DNA from: Hoplostethus atlanticus
Lineage: Eukaryota; Chordata; Actinopteri; Trachichthyiformes; Trachichthyidae
Assembly: GCA_034670405.1 (NCBI GenBank)
Contig: JAXDDX010000050.1
Location: forward strand, 1,766,001 to 1,830,000
Direction of reading: 5' to 3'
Length of the DNA: 64,000 nucleotides
The position numbers were made by a program, and so were the translations under genes. The notes beneath the pieces were generated by a model, which saw only the letters and a list, made by a program, of their open reading frames with translations, made no database searches and was not told where the DNA came from. Below, piece by piece: positions 10,931 to 23,394 of the stretch (position 1 is the first letter of the stretch; every line of letters begins with the position of its first letter).

Positions 10931-11275
10931 TGATCCATGATCCAGGACACCATGGGGGATCCATCTACATCTCCATTAGCTTTTCCCCCTTTTGGAGACG
11001 CCCGTGCACTTTAAACATCTTAAAGTGCACGAGAAGCCAGAAAGCTTTACTTTCACCACATTGGCAGCTTTATCCAAGTGGGAATAGGCCCTGTGGAGCA
11101 GATTTATGGTTGCATTTATGATTGTGGCTGGTAGACGAACTGCTGAGGGTCTAGTGAGTCTCTCACTACGTTCTTAGATGGTTCAGCACCAGCGAAGATC
11201 TTGATGTGATGTGTGCATGCACAAGGATGGAGGGGCACCCCTTCTTACATACTGGGACTACACAGTTATTGTAAA
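10931..11275 (-). mobile_element. Rex1-like LINE, upstream part
   Basis: Beyond the Tc1 element the sequence resumes with CCATGATCCAGGACACCATG, then a segment matching the reverse complement of the conserved FSSAFNT reverse-transcriptase region (about 11009-11035), and ends near CCCCTTCTTACATACTGGGA. This follows the same LINE consensus as 8525-9053, with the next part in the right order. A 12-bp inverted repeat lies inside at 11003-11031. The upstream end is not sharp. Confidence 0.6.
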
Positions 11276-12207
11276 TTGTTCCCCAGAATAGCAGGATTTA
11301 TTAGAAATTCATCCTATTTGATAGCAACACTGAATGTCAGAATAAGAGGAAAGAGGAGGAATAAAAGCTGTTTTGGTATTTGACTCTGTGTGTGTAGCAT
11401 GAAAACATTTTTGTTGTACAAGTTTCTGTCTTTCAGGTACCAGAGTGTGGAGAGTGCTTTCATATTGATAATTGTTACTGATGCTTTAAATGTTATACAC
11501 ATTAAAAAAACAACCTCCATGTTAAGTGCTGTGATGTAAATAAAGCGGCCTGCCGACTCCTGCCTGTGTCTCGGTCTGCTACAGTGTAATGGATTGATTT
11601 GTCGATTAAATTTTACTTCAGGTAAAAAGAGGGGCTCAGTTATTAATGCATTCCCTAGTGACAATGCGGCCATGCAAGCCATTATTATGCCATTATTATG
11701 AGCAAGAAGAAACAACTGACATATTGAGAGCTAGTGGGCTATACCATGCAGACTGGAGGGCTGGAGGGAAGAGGGGTTGGTGCGGGTTGGTCACGCACAC
11801 GTTTTATATATATAGCGTGTGTAAACAATAGCATGTTGTGCATGGGAGTTAAGAATACATTACCATGACATATAACTATATGCCACTGCTGGGCACTATA
11901 GGGATTAGATGGTTGGGACTTTTGAATCCAGTGTCATGCTTCTATTCAGAGAACACGGTGTATGAACGGGAGAGAGCCAGAACTCCACAGGAAAAGAGGA
12001 TCAGAAATGGATGCAGACACGTTGGCATACACGCATGTGTGTTTATGTCTGTGTGTGTGGGAGGGTGGTGGTGGGCGGGACAGAGAGACAGAGAGAGATT
12101 AATATCACGCTTGAAATACAGTCAAGGGAGTGTGACTGACAGCAATGCTGCACTTATTGCACATTGCACTCACATTAGTGCATTCATGTACATACACAGT
12201 AATTGTA

Positions 12208-12212
<5 letters not shown>

Positions 12213-12250
<38 letters not shown>
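12213..12250. repeat. (AC)n microsatellite
   Basis: 19 uninterrupted AC units. Confidence 0.95.
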
Positions 12251-12254
<4 letters not shown>

Positions 12255-12435
12255 AAAGTAACCTTGTTTCTTGAACAGGGACGTGTTTACAAGCACTTAC
12301 AAATCCATCTCTGTCCTTTGAGCTGTGGCCGAAAGCTGGATTCACAAGTAGGCTGGACCGAGGCTTCACACTCTCAGATTCAAAGTCAGGATATCAAGGG
12401 ACCCCGTCACTCCCAGGCCTCTCCCTCTCTCCCTG

Positions 12436-12436
<1 letters not shown>

Positions 12437-12481
<45 letters not shown>
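12437..12481. repeat. (CT)n microsatellite
   Basis: About 22 CT units, followed by a short CA run and more CT-rich sequence to about 12525. Confidence 0.95.
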
Positions 12482-12488
<7 letters not shown>

Positions 12489-12709
12489 CTTTCCCTCACT
12501 CTCTCGCTGTCTCTCTCTGTCTCTTAAATCTCTGTCATGGCACCCTCTCATGTCTGTGACAAACTAGACCTGCTCTAATTATACTGATTGGTACAGCTAT
12601 ACCACACATCGGTGTGTGTGTGTGTGTGTGAGAGAGAAAGTGATTTAGTGTTCTGACTGTGCTTCATTAAGCTCTGTGACACTTCTGAAGAAACAAGATG
12701 AAGCCCGTG

Positions 12710-12710
<1 letters not shown>

Positions 12711-12740
<30 letters not shown>
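12711..12740. repeat. (TG)n microsatellite
   Basis: 15 TG units. Confidence 0.95.
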
Positions 12741-12741
<1 letters not shown>

Positions 12742-14562
12742 TTGGCTCATCCAGCACCTGTGTGACTGTGGATCAGACTTGGGGCAGAACTTTGATCACG
12801 GGGTGCTGTGCAGACTGGGGAGTGGGGTATAGATGGAGGGGTGGAGAGAAAGAAGTTGGAGGAGGGGAACAGAGTAGGAAGATATATCAGCAAATGGGTG
12901 GCAAGATGCTCTCCCTCTCTCTCTCTCTCTCTCTCCTCCTCCTGTCTCTCTCTCATTTCTCTGTATCTGGCCTCTTCACTTTAGTTGCAACAGTCAGCAT
13001 TAATCCTGGAGGTGCCATGCAGAGTTAAGACCCCCTGTAGTTTCCACTTACAGTGATTGAACCCCTATACAGAGATCACCCCTCACCCTGTCTGTTGCTC
13101 TCTCTCTCTCTTTGTCTCTGTCTTAGCCTCTGCCTCACTCTTTGTCTCTCTAATTCCCTCTCAAGCACACACACACTCTCCCTGCAGTTTATTGCTCTTT
13201 CGCTGACTACCTTGTTTTCAGTGTTGGCCCTCCTGGTGTGTCTGGCATTTCCATACTTAGAGGCAAAGGCTCGCTGTTTGTGTCGATCGAAAGGTTTTAG
13301 CCGGGATGTTGAAATATCACCCCAAAGCACTCGAGACACGAGCGGTCTAATTTCCTCAGTCTGAACACCTGTACCTCCATACAGGCGCCGAGGCCTTCCT
13401 TAATTCATAAATTTTCTCTCCTTGAGCAGGTAGCAGATGAGATGAGACACTAAATATGGATGACTTTGTTGCTTTCTCTCCACAATCTCTCTGGAGATTT
13501 GTGTTGAGCATCGGGCCCCCGGAGCACCTCGGCAGCCAAGCTTTTCATGAATCTCCTGTTCACTGTTCAATTATTCAGCCTGGTTCCACACCGGAGACAG
13601 AGACGGATACGGAGAGTCTACGGTAAATCACAGAAGAAAGGTTTTTTTACTCTCTCTCAGGTGGTGAGAAAAGTGCAGGCGACCCCGGAGTGGGCGGGAA
13701 GCACGACGGAAATTGGAGTGAAGACTGTGGTGTCTCTGCTCTTCATCCTGCTGTTGTCCCTCCCTCTCTTTGACTCTCCGTCGTTATCTGACTGTTTTCG
13801 CTTTACCTCTCAGGTCACCTCTCTTGCTAGTGTGTGTGTTGGGGAGCACTGAGCACTGAGCACTAAACCCCTTTTCCTCACATGACAGATGTTATTTATG
13901 CTAGCGAGGACTCAGCGTCTCTCCCGTCTTGAACACACCAGCCTCTGTGTTCTTGAGGAGTGGGTTCAATCGGCGTCTTTACACTCACGGCTCATGCTCA
14001 CCAGACTGTTGTGTATCCGCACACACACACACACACGCGCACACACGCACATCACGTCAACCTCAGTGAGAAGTTTTTGAAGTTCATTTCAGAGCTGGAG
14101 AGGTTACATCAAGGAAAGCAAGAGTAGAGGCGATGCTGCATAGAGCGAGCACTGGGGGAACAGAGCTCAACTCCGTAGGAGGGAAATGAAGATTAATTAA
14201 ATCTACGGGGTTTCTCGGAAGTTCTTTGGAAGAGCAGGAATCTCTACACGTCGCCCATCTGGCTAGCGGCTCTGATGTCGTCAAGTGATGGACGAGGGAC
14301 ACGCGTCACCACAGGTCTTTTATCAAACTTCCGTTATTTCATTTTTTTCCCCCTCACTAGCCCTCGCTCAACAGTTGGCCCCTTTATGCAATGTATCATT
14401 ATTTAATTGAATTTATCCTTTCATCACAGAAACAAGGTTACACAAGCGGAAAGTGGAAAAAACACGTAGAGACAAACAGACGAAGGAACCCTGCTGCTAT
14501 GGAGTTATAGCAGCAATGGTAACCTTATTTGTAAAGCAAGTTTACTTACAGCAAAAACATCC

Positions 14563-14564
<2 letters not shown>

Positions 14565-14600
<36 letters not shown>
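14565..14600. repeat. (TG)n microsatellite
   Basis: About 18 TG units. Confidence 0.95.
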
Positions 14601-14601
<1 letters not shown>

Positions 14602-15310
14602 AGTGGTGTCCGCAGAGTGACCGCAAGTTATCAGGCCGGTCTCACTGGCCAGCACTTCTCTCCATATCTCTCTCTCTTTCTCTCCAACTCTATCACTCTA
14701 CCCAACTCTAACTCTAAACTATCACTTTATCACACTGTCAGAGCTGTGATTGACAACTGTGAGCTTTCACATAATTGCATCATAAAATCCTACCGTTCCA
14801 CCTATAATGACTTGTGTGTTTATCTGTGTGTGTGTGTTTAGTTTCACGTCTGATTCAAATCTCCTAATGCAGCGCTGCTTATGATGACTGGCTCTCTTGC
14901 TTTTGCACCATGACAGTGGATGTTGGAAAATAAAGATTCAAATCCCATCCAAAGCTCTTAGTATTTAACTCAATAACATTGTGTATTGTTACTGAGGTTA
15001 ATACATACATTGTTATTTTCTGAATTTGGTCTGTTCCATGTTGTGGAGTCGCCTTGTAGCATGCAGCACCCATGTAGTCCTGTTGTCAAAACCTCTTGTC
15101 CAGGTCGACAAAGTGGACTGGCCTCGTCCCACCCACATGATCAGCAGAACAGAGGGCCGTTAAATGTGATGGCCCCGCCTTTAACTGATGTGACATGCAC
15201 GGCGCTGCTACGCAGATCTTAACTGGCTTCTCACTTCACAGTAATCTGCACCGCCGCTTCACGGGGCAAATGCTACTGTCTCCCCCAGCGCTGGCATGAC
15301 ACGCACACAC

Positions 15311-15311
15311 A

Positions 15312-15349
<38 letters not shown>
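15311..15349. repeat. (AC)n microsatellite
   Basis: About 19 AC units after a shorter interrupted run. Confidence 0.95.
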
Positions 15350-15351
<2 letters not shown>

Positions 15352-16122
15352 TTGAGCTAAATTGCCAAGTCACCCAGGATGATTCATCATGGGGTGCCTG
15401 TCATTTTCCCCCGTGGACATATCCCTTGCCTCTCCCTGTCTCCTCTTCTGCCTTTGACACCCCTCTGTCCTCCTCCCCTCTGTTGTCTGGGTGTTTCTGG
15501 GGTGCCTGATTGGGACGGCAAAGTTCAGCAAACTTCTCAGAAGTTAAATTAATTCTAAAATGTGTATGTATGTTTTTCCTTGGAGTCGAGTTTGGTTTAG
15601 AAAATGAGCTGTTGTTATTATTGATGAGCCAAGTGGAAAATGGCTGTCAGTTTGATGCAACACACATTTATTTCTGATTTAATCGCTCTGTCACTCTGCA
15701 CTACAATCAGCAGAAATTGCATGAAAACAATCTTTAAAAAATGAAAAAAACCCACTCAATATCACATCCTATCGAATCTCTCGCTACTTCCATAAGTCCA
15801 AGCGAGACTTAATTCATTTCTCTCAAAGTGGGTCACTGCAGCAGAAGGTGAAATATTGAGATGCATTAAATCATTTGTAGCCTAGAAGTGGGCTGGTTGG
15901 TGTGTGATCCAAAGCTTAAAGGAAATGATAGCCTGCTTGCGTGCACTGTGTGTGTGTGTGTGAGTGCATGTGCATATGTGCACGTGTCGCATGTGTAATA
16001 TGCATATTGTGTGCATGTGCTGCAGACTCTCGGTCTTTAATAAGTTAGGGCCACTGGAGCCCAGGGCTTAATTAAGAGTTAGAGACAGATTTAGGCCTCA
16101 GCAGTACCATGGTGGATGCCGT

Positions 16123-16123
<1 letters not shown>

Positions 16124-16216
<93 letters not shown>

Positions 16217-16217
16217 A
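16124..16217. repeat. Long interrupted (AC)n microsatellite
   Basis: About 94 bp of AC units broken by single AG units near 16179 and 16211. It is one of the longest CA tracts in the window. Confidence 0.95.
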
Positions 16218-17208
16218 GCAGGAGCGGGGATGTCCTTGGATGTTTTATGAATCATTCTCTTAGTTCCTCTGAAATAAGGGGGAGGTGTGAAATAAATATA
16301 GAAGCTGGGGAGCAGACCTAGAGATGAAAAGAAGAAAAGCAAAAGAAAAAAAAACTGCCATAAAATAGAGAAAAAGGGCCAGAAAAGAAAATGGGAAGGA
16401 AAGGGTTAGGGGTTATAATAAAAGTGGGAATAAGAGAGAAGGGGTGAGAAATGTGAGAATGAATGGCAGGGCGATAGAGTGGGGACCAGTGACAAAAGCA
16501 GATGTGAAATCGTATCAGCGATCTCTTTCAGTCAAAGGATTGTACATCTGGCCTATTCAGCCCTCTCAGCTGAGGGGTTATGAAAGCGTAATGAGGAGAG
16601 GGGAGCACAGGCCTGTCAGGCCCGATAAGGTCTCCTCCAGATTTATGTTGCCCCAGGTAGAGGCTTGAGACCTGCAATATACAATTTCAACTTAATAGAA
16701 GGAACACACTTCTCCATGTGCAGATAATACTCTATCAGCCGCTCCGTTGCCTCTTTCTAGATGGGATTTTATGTTGGCCTCGTTTTGCACCTGTGTTTTC
16801 TTAGGCGATAAATATATTAAAGTTAAGGAGGTGAAGATCAAAGCGAGGGCGCAGAATAAACGACACAGCAATGAATGCATGACTAAGCTGAAAATAACGC
16901 TGGCTCACGAATACCACAGTCTGGAAAACCTTTTGTCTCTCATGCACTCGCATGACACTGCACATTTTGTTCTGCTGGATTTTTTTTTTTAATTCACTTA
17001 AAGGTCCAAACGCTTAAAATCAGTACTTTTTGCAACTCAATTATTTCAAACCAATATTCTTTTGTCTTATTTGTCTTCTTTTCTATCCTCAATGACTTTG
17101 TCTAAAATAGAGCAGACACTGTAGAAATATAACAGGGTGCTTTTTTCTGCTGCATCGTCCAATATGACTCTCTCTCTCTCTCTCTTCTCTGTCAATTTCT
17201 CTCCCTCT

Positions 17209-17212
<4 letters not shown>

Positions 17213-17250
<38 letters not shown>
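17213..17250. repeat. (AC)n microsatellite next to CT-rich tract
   Basis: 19 AC units, preceded by a CT-rich stretch from about 17167. Confidence 0.95.
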
Positions 17251-17252
<2 letters not shown>

Positions 17253-18377
17253 ATAGAGTCAATACATCAGTTATAAAACCAACAATGAGTTGTCCGGTGG
17301 AGCCTCCATAAAGCAGCAGTGGTTTCTGCTGCATCAGTAATAGTTAAAGACCTTACCACACCATTTTAGTGGCACTAAAACACATCTTCACATCATGTCT
17401 TAATGGCCTGTGACAGAGTGGCTGTGGCTGAGCTGAGAGTTACCTAAAGCACTCCTTCGGTGAGCTCAGCAAATCATTGGTTTGTAGGGCAGAATAAGAG
17501 TAACAGTGATTCCTGCTAACTGACACGGGAACAGCTATTAAGCATCACCCTGATTATCTGGCCCACACACTAACCTCACTGTGATTGTTTCCTGCGTCTA
17601 GAGTTGTTTTTATGTACATGTAGTTGTAATTGTTGTGTGTTTTGTCCGCAGCGGTTCCAGATATAGCCATGACACAAAACCAGAATACTCATTGGGGCCA
17701 TGGGACAAATTTGAATACGTGACCTTGACCAACAAAAGTAGGTCATGGCCGATGGAGGGCACGATGAGTTATAAGTGCTCAGGCGTTATCAGACGTGTGG
17801 GATGTTGCAGTGGTCTGACTACCCTGTGGGGATTGGGACTGCTGGAGATAATCATACATGACGTTTCAAGATGGAGGGTTTTCAGTTGAGCTTAGAATTT
17901 GAAATGGCATGAGGAGGTCACTGGAGGGCCCTGTCTTATAAGCCCCGCCCCTCAGCTGCAGAGGAGCGACGCTAATGACACACAATCATTGCACTCCAGA
18001 ACATGGACATTTTTTTTGTATTACTTTTTAAAGATGAAACTCTCAATTTCTCAGAGTTTCAGTGAAGCTGTCAGGAGGAAAGTAACAACAGCAGAAAATA
18101 AACAGCAGAAATTGATTGGTGTCCTTGTGTACGATACACACAGGGCCATGACCCCAATCCAAACCTGGCAGGTTGCTCAGAGCCTGGGAGATTTACGAGG
18201 TATAACTTTTCATTCAAACCATGAACCATAACTCTCTATCCCTGATAAGGAGAAAAGGCCTTCACTCAGGGCTACCTTTACAGTAAAGTGAGATTAATGC
18301 TGCAAAGTTGTTCGATCAGTGCTCCAGAGCACAAATTTCATTTCACTGATGAGGCTCCCCTCCCCTCTCGCCTTCCA

Positions 18378-18380
<3 letters not shown>

Positions 18381-18408
<28 letters not shown>
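18381..18408. repeat. (CT)n microsatellite
   Basis: 14 CT units. A separate GA-rich run lies near 18620-18660. Confidence 0.9.
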
Positions 18409-18415
<7 letters not shown>

Positions 18416-20725
18416 ACCCCTAACTCCATCCCTCATCCTCGTCAAATCCATTTACTTCGCGAGATGATGTTTTCCCAAAAAGGGAGGAAGTTCTAGTTAG
18501 TATGCAGAGCAGTGGAAGTACAAACGGCACACAAACGGCACACTCTTTTTCAGAAGTATGAAAATGAAATATTCATGACTACAGAGAGCTGTCTTGGGTA
18601 GAGAAAGGAGTCAAGGAAGAGAGAGAGAGAGACAGAGGGAGAGAGAGACGAGGATGAGAGGAGAAGAGGCGAAGAGTTATCATTTTGACACTAGGCTTCA
18701 TCACAGTTTCCATGGTTTTCCCTCTCTGGGAATGGCTGCACCACCTGTTGGCTGTTTGAACCTGAAGAACAGACAACGATGAAAGCAGCTAGTTCTCCCT
18801 CTCCCTCTCTCGCTGCCTCTCTTTTACTATCTCTCTTATTCCCCTTTTCTCCTTTTCTCCTGATATTTCTGTTGTTCCTCCGGTGGCTGTCACTTCAGCA
18901 CCGTTGGCGATATCTCTGTGGCAGCGGGTAGAAAGGCCTGTCAGCGTCCCCGTTGACAAACTGCAGGTGAATGAAATGCAAAGCAGCTTTGAAGTCCTGG
19001 AGCTGCAGCATCACGGGGCGACGCTACGAGGAGGACTGTAAGTGCATTTTAAGTGGTTCAACCATGGGAGCAGCTGTGCACAGTTTCAAAGGCAAATAGC
19101 ATCTGAAAATAATTATTGGTCTTGAAAGGTAATTAAGGGAATATTAATTGTCTGCAGAAAGCGTGGTGTCTTATTTTATGGATGATTTTATTTCTGTAAA
19201 CTAAACAACACAGTTGGTAAGTTAGTAGTAGTATATTTATGATAGGACCTGTAATTCTTCTCTATTACACATGTCTACATATATTTTCAGAACAGAATAT
19301 AGAAAACAACATAAAACTACACCTAATCTAAGTCCTCGATTCATCATTTCTCAGTAAAGCGGCTGGCTGAACTTAACAGATGACCACCTTGTAACGTTAG
19401 TAGCGTCCTGCCACTGCAGCAGTGCAGCATAGCAACAAACATTAGTCCTGTCCTGTTTACTCCATATATAATGGAAACATACAGTATGATGAACCAACTC
19501 TTTCATCAGGCTCAGCTCCATACAACTGGGCGCTGAGTAATGGAAGCGTGTTAGATCTAGGTAGTAGGGCTAGACTACTTTCCCTGATGGCAACGGTCCA
19601 GATAACAAACAGTAGTAATTTGTATTTACCTGACGAGGAGAAAAACAGCATCAATTTGAATTCCTTTGGTCTCAGGTTCTTCCTTCTTCCAATAACAATA
19701 CCAACAATCTTGTTTTTGACTTTGCTCTATCAAAGGCAATTTGAGAGGCATACCAGAGTTTCCATCTATGACTGGCTGCTCCTCTGCCATATTTTGCACA
19801 ACGCCTGTAAAAAATACATTAATCTGAATACAGGGGACAACAACAGACCAAATAAGGAGTGAAAATCTTACATAGACTGCCTTTAAATATCTAGCTCTAA
19901 CTTTGATAATCCAAACAGTTGTTCCACAACCCACAAACTTTTGATTAAAATTGAAAATCATTATCTGAGAGGCGTTGTTCCAATGGGAAAATACCTCCTT
20001 ATCCAGTTTGCCAGAATGTGTATGGAAGAGCGTTTTATCTTGGAGGCCATTTGGGTGATAAAAACAGTTGCCTCTGTATTTGGCAGTGTGCATTTCTCTC
20101 TCGCTGTGTGTGTGTGTGTGTGTGTTTATGTATGAGCATGTGTATGCATGTGCGTGTCTTCTCATGTTGGATGATTGTGTAGCCTCAGTACTCTTCACAG
20201 AGGGTAGATGACTTATTGATTAAAAAGACTCATTTATTCAGATGAGGCATCTGGAGATGCCTGGGGATTTGTTTTAGTCATGAAGCCCCTTCTTTCCTGC
20301 CCCAGCCCCCCTCTCCAACTCTGGCCCCCTCCCTCACACATCCATACCACATCCATTCTGGAAACTCTTTCCTGAGTAGTTCATGATCTGTGAGCAACAA
20401 CCAGAACAGAAGTCATTATATAAATGTCTTAGATTGTTCCAGTTTGTCATTTGTGTCTGCTTTGGCAGACTCATAAACTCACTCTGTGTCATGGGTGTAA
20501 TATTGAGACTGAAGTTTTGTTTATTACTCCTAGACGTGCAAAATGAGTAACCATTCTGGGCTTTTACTCATAATAAATAAGGTTTCTTCTCAAATCTGTA
20601 TAGAGTTGTTTATCAAGAATTACCACTGTCATTTACTGCATTGTCATCTGTTTCTCCCTCTTTCAGACTCTCTCACTGTTTTCTATCTTTACTCCTTAAG
20701 CTCCTTGTGTTGGCTTGTTTGTGTC

Positions 20726-20777
20726 TTGCCCTCCCCCCTGAGCTCTGCCAACTGCAAAGGTTCAGGGGGGAGGGCAA
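20726..20777. repeat. Perfect 16-bp inverted repeat (hairpin)
   Basis: Arms TTGCCCTCCCCCCTGA (20726-20741) and TCAGGGGGGAGGGCAA (20762-20777) are exact reverse complements around a 20-nt spacer. One arm carries six Cs in a row and the other six Gs. Pairing stops cleanly outside the arms, so the stem is short for a microRNA precursor. No transposon was recognised around it. Confidence 0.85.
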
Positions 20778-21866
20778 ACTGAGCACGGTAGTCTCCGTCA
20801 CTGCTGCTCGTCGTGAAGCCAGGCCATGATTCACTCATGGCTGACAGACTAAATCTCCTGCCAGGCTGACGCTTATATGAATTATATATGTGTGCCAGCT
20901 GGGCTGTGAATGCGTCAGATTTATTGTGCCTTTCTGCCAAGGTGCCAATGCAACCTGCCACTAATCTGCCCCGGAGCCTGAGATTAGCTTCACGCTTACA
21001 CAGGGCTCTGTACACACAACCTCCTGGGGTTAATGGCTGAGACATGGCCTTGTGGAAAGAAGGGTGTCAATGTTCATTCCTGAAGCATGCATGCACCACA
21101 TGCTGAGAACTGTTGAAAGTGTGCATCACAAGTTGGAAGTGTTGGGAAGCAGCCAGCTGGATGGCACAGCAGAGAACTCTGTAGCCCCGAGTTATGAATC
21201 CATGTTGTCTCCTACTTCGTACTACAAAGCTTTGAGCTTAGGCCTGCTTCTCTTTTGTGTGCACGCGTACAAGTCTGCATCCTAGTTGAGCAAGTGTGCC
21301 TGGGTCTCCATGCACCTACTCTATGTGTGCCTGTGTGTGATTCAAGTATGTTTTCACAAGTGCATGTGAAAGCTCCTGTTTTGACAGGTGCTTGAATCAG
21401 GGATCAGGATAGGGATGAGGGATGCATTAATCAGAGGATTCATCCTCTGCTGCTTCTCTTCATCCCTCAGACTAAATATACTGCACTGGGCTTGGTGAGG
21501 CATGGAGGGATGGAGAGGGGGAGAGGGAAACAGAGAGGGTTTGTGATGGTGAAATGTGGTTTCTGAGCTGTCAAACAGAGGCTTATTACCGGGGGGCTGG
21601 ACATGATTTCCCAGGTATTTCAACGAGTGTGTGTGTGTTCACGTGTGCGTGTGCTTTTGTAGGTGGTGATAGGGGGTTCAGTTTAGAGTGATGAGTGTGT
21701 TAGGCTTGGTTTTATCTTCAAGCATTGCTCTCCTAATGCACTAATGCAGAGGGCAGATGACTCTCACTCTCCCTCTCTTTCTGTCTCTCTCTCTCTCACA
21801 TGTTCTCTCTTCATGTCCATCAGACTCAGGTTACCTCTATTTGCCACAACATACCATGCAGCCTTT

Positions 21867-21868
<2 letters not shown>

Positions 21869-21926
<58 letters not shown>

Positions 21927-21933
21927 TGTGTGG
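21869..21933. repeat. (GT)n microsatellite
   Basis: About 65 bp of GT units with one break near 21919. Confidence 0.95.
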
Positions 21934-22753
21934 TGGGGGGTGAGTTCATCTCACGGTCTAATTGAGATGACATTTCTGCTCTCCAAATTTAATTATTCAG
22001 CTGCTCTATTCATTTATTCTCCTGTTCTTTTGTTCCCTATCCACCGACGGCCTCTCTCTCTCTCTCTCTTCCTCTCTGTGCCAAAAAAAAAACCTGGACT
22101 CATAAAAGCACTGACCCCAAAAATAGCGAAACCATAACTTTGCGTCTTTGTTCGGTTTCTTTGTGAGGTGGTTGAAACCCATTTAGAGCTCTGTGACCTT
22201 CAGTGAAAGTCAGAGAATAAAGGCAGAAGAATTCCTCCCAGGTATCCTACAGCTGTGAGTGGAAACCCATTGCAGAGCTTCATTTCAGTACAACATTCAA
22301 TCATAATGGTGTAAAATCAAGGGCATGGGAGCGTTTTGGGCCTGCCCTCACATCAAGGGTTCTGTTCACATTTCGATGACAAAAAGTTTCCCCTCACCTT
22401 TTGATATTGTTTTTGAGTTATTCTTCAGAGAACGATCAAAGTAAATCTTTATTTCCAAACCACGATCAAGCTGTTGTTACACTGACCTTCAAGATAAAGT
22501 GAAGCTCTATTTACACGGCCTGTTTCTGAAATTGGTAGAAGTGATAGGAGGGAGGAGTTTAGCTGAAAAACTGCAGAAAAAGCATTGCATCTCACTGCTG
22601 TTGTTTTTATGCCTCTTTCCTCTGTCCTCTCTCTGTTCGGCTCCTGCTCTCCTTGGCTTGTCTTTGATGCAGGAAGGTGTGGGACATGAAGCCAGCATGA
22701 CGCATTGGTGAGTGGAAGGAAACTTCTCAACTCTGGTTACATGCTGCTTGCAT

Positions 22754-22756
<3 letters not shown>

Positions 22757-22808
<52 letters not shown>
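22757..22808. repeat. (CA)n microsatellite
   Basis: About 26 CA units. Confidence 0.95.
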
Positions 22809-22809
<1 letters not shown>

Positions 22810-23329
22810 GAAAATAAGAATCAGATGGTAACAAGATATTGAACCTCTTCAACATATTATACATCATGCACATGAATACACATGAATAATCCTTGAGTCC
22901 TCAGCCAACTGGTGTTTTGGGGATGGGATGCGATGCCAGGCTGAAAGACTCTGACTCTCTCTGACTCTCTGGAAGCAAATAGATTAGTTAAGCTGATTAA
23001 CCGCCCATGCAGAATAGATAATGCCCATTTGGTTGTGAAGTGTAGCACTAGTGGAACAGACAGGTAGGGCAACGTATAGGAAGGCAGGTGCTATAGCGGT
23101 AGGAACGGAGGGACTGCAGCTTTCCTTTACGCCTGTCTATTTCTGAATGAGCCTTTTGATAACAGTTGAAACCGTACAGCATTTTACAAACAGCGGTGTC
23201 GGTGCTCCAGGGGGAGGTAGAGGCATGCGCTGTCTGGAATCTTAAGTGAGAAAGTTGCTGCATAGCCAAATCGCTGAAATATAGGTCAGACACATGAGTT
23301 TGTGTTTATGTGGAGATTATGTGTGTATC

Positions 23330-23332
<3 letters not shown>

Positions 23333-23390
<58 letters not shown>
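23333..23390. repeat. (CT)n microsatellite
   Basis: 29 uninterrupted CT units, the longest pure CT tract here. Confidence 0.95.

Positions 23391-23394
<4 letters not shown>

Noticed and set aside
11865-12527. 220-codon plus-strand frame
   Set aside because: Half of it is THTHTH and SLSLSL from CA and CT tracts, with no recognised domain.
20726-20777. microRNA precursor
   Set aside because: The paired stem is only 16 bp, with no pairing outside it, which is short for a usual precursor.
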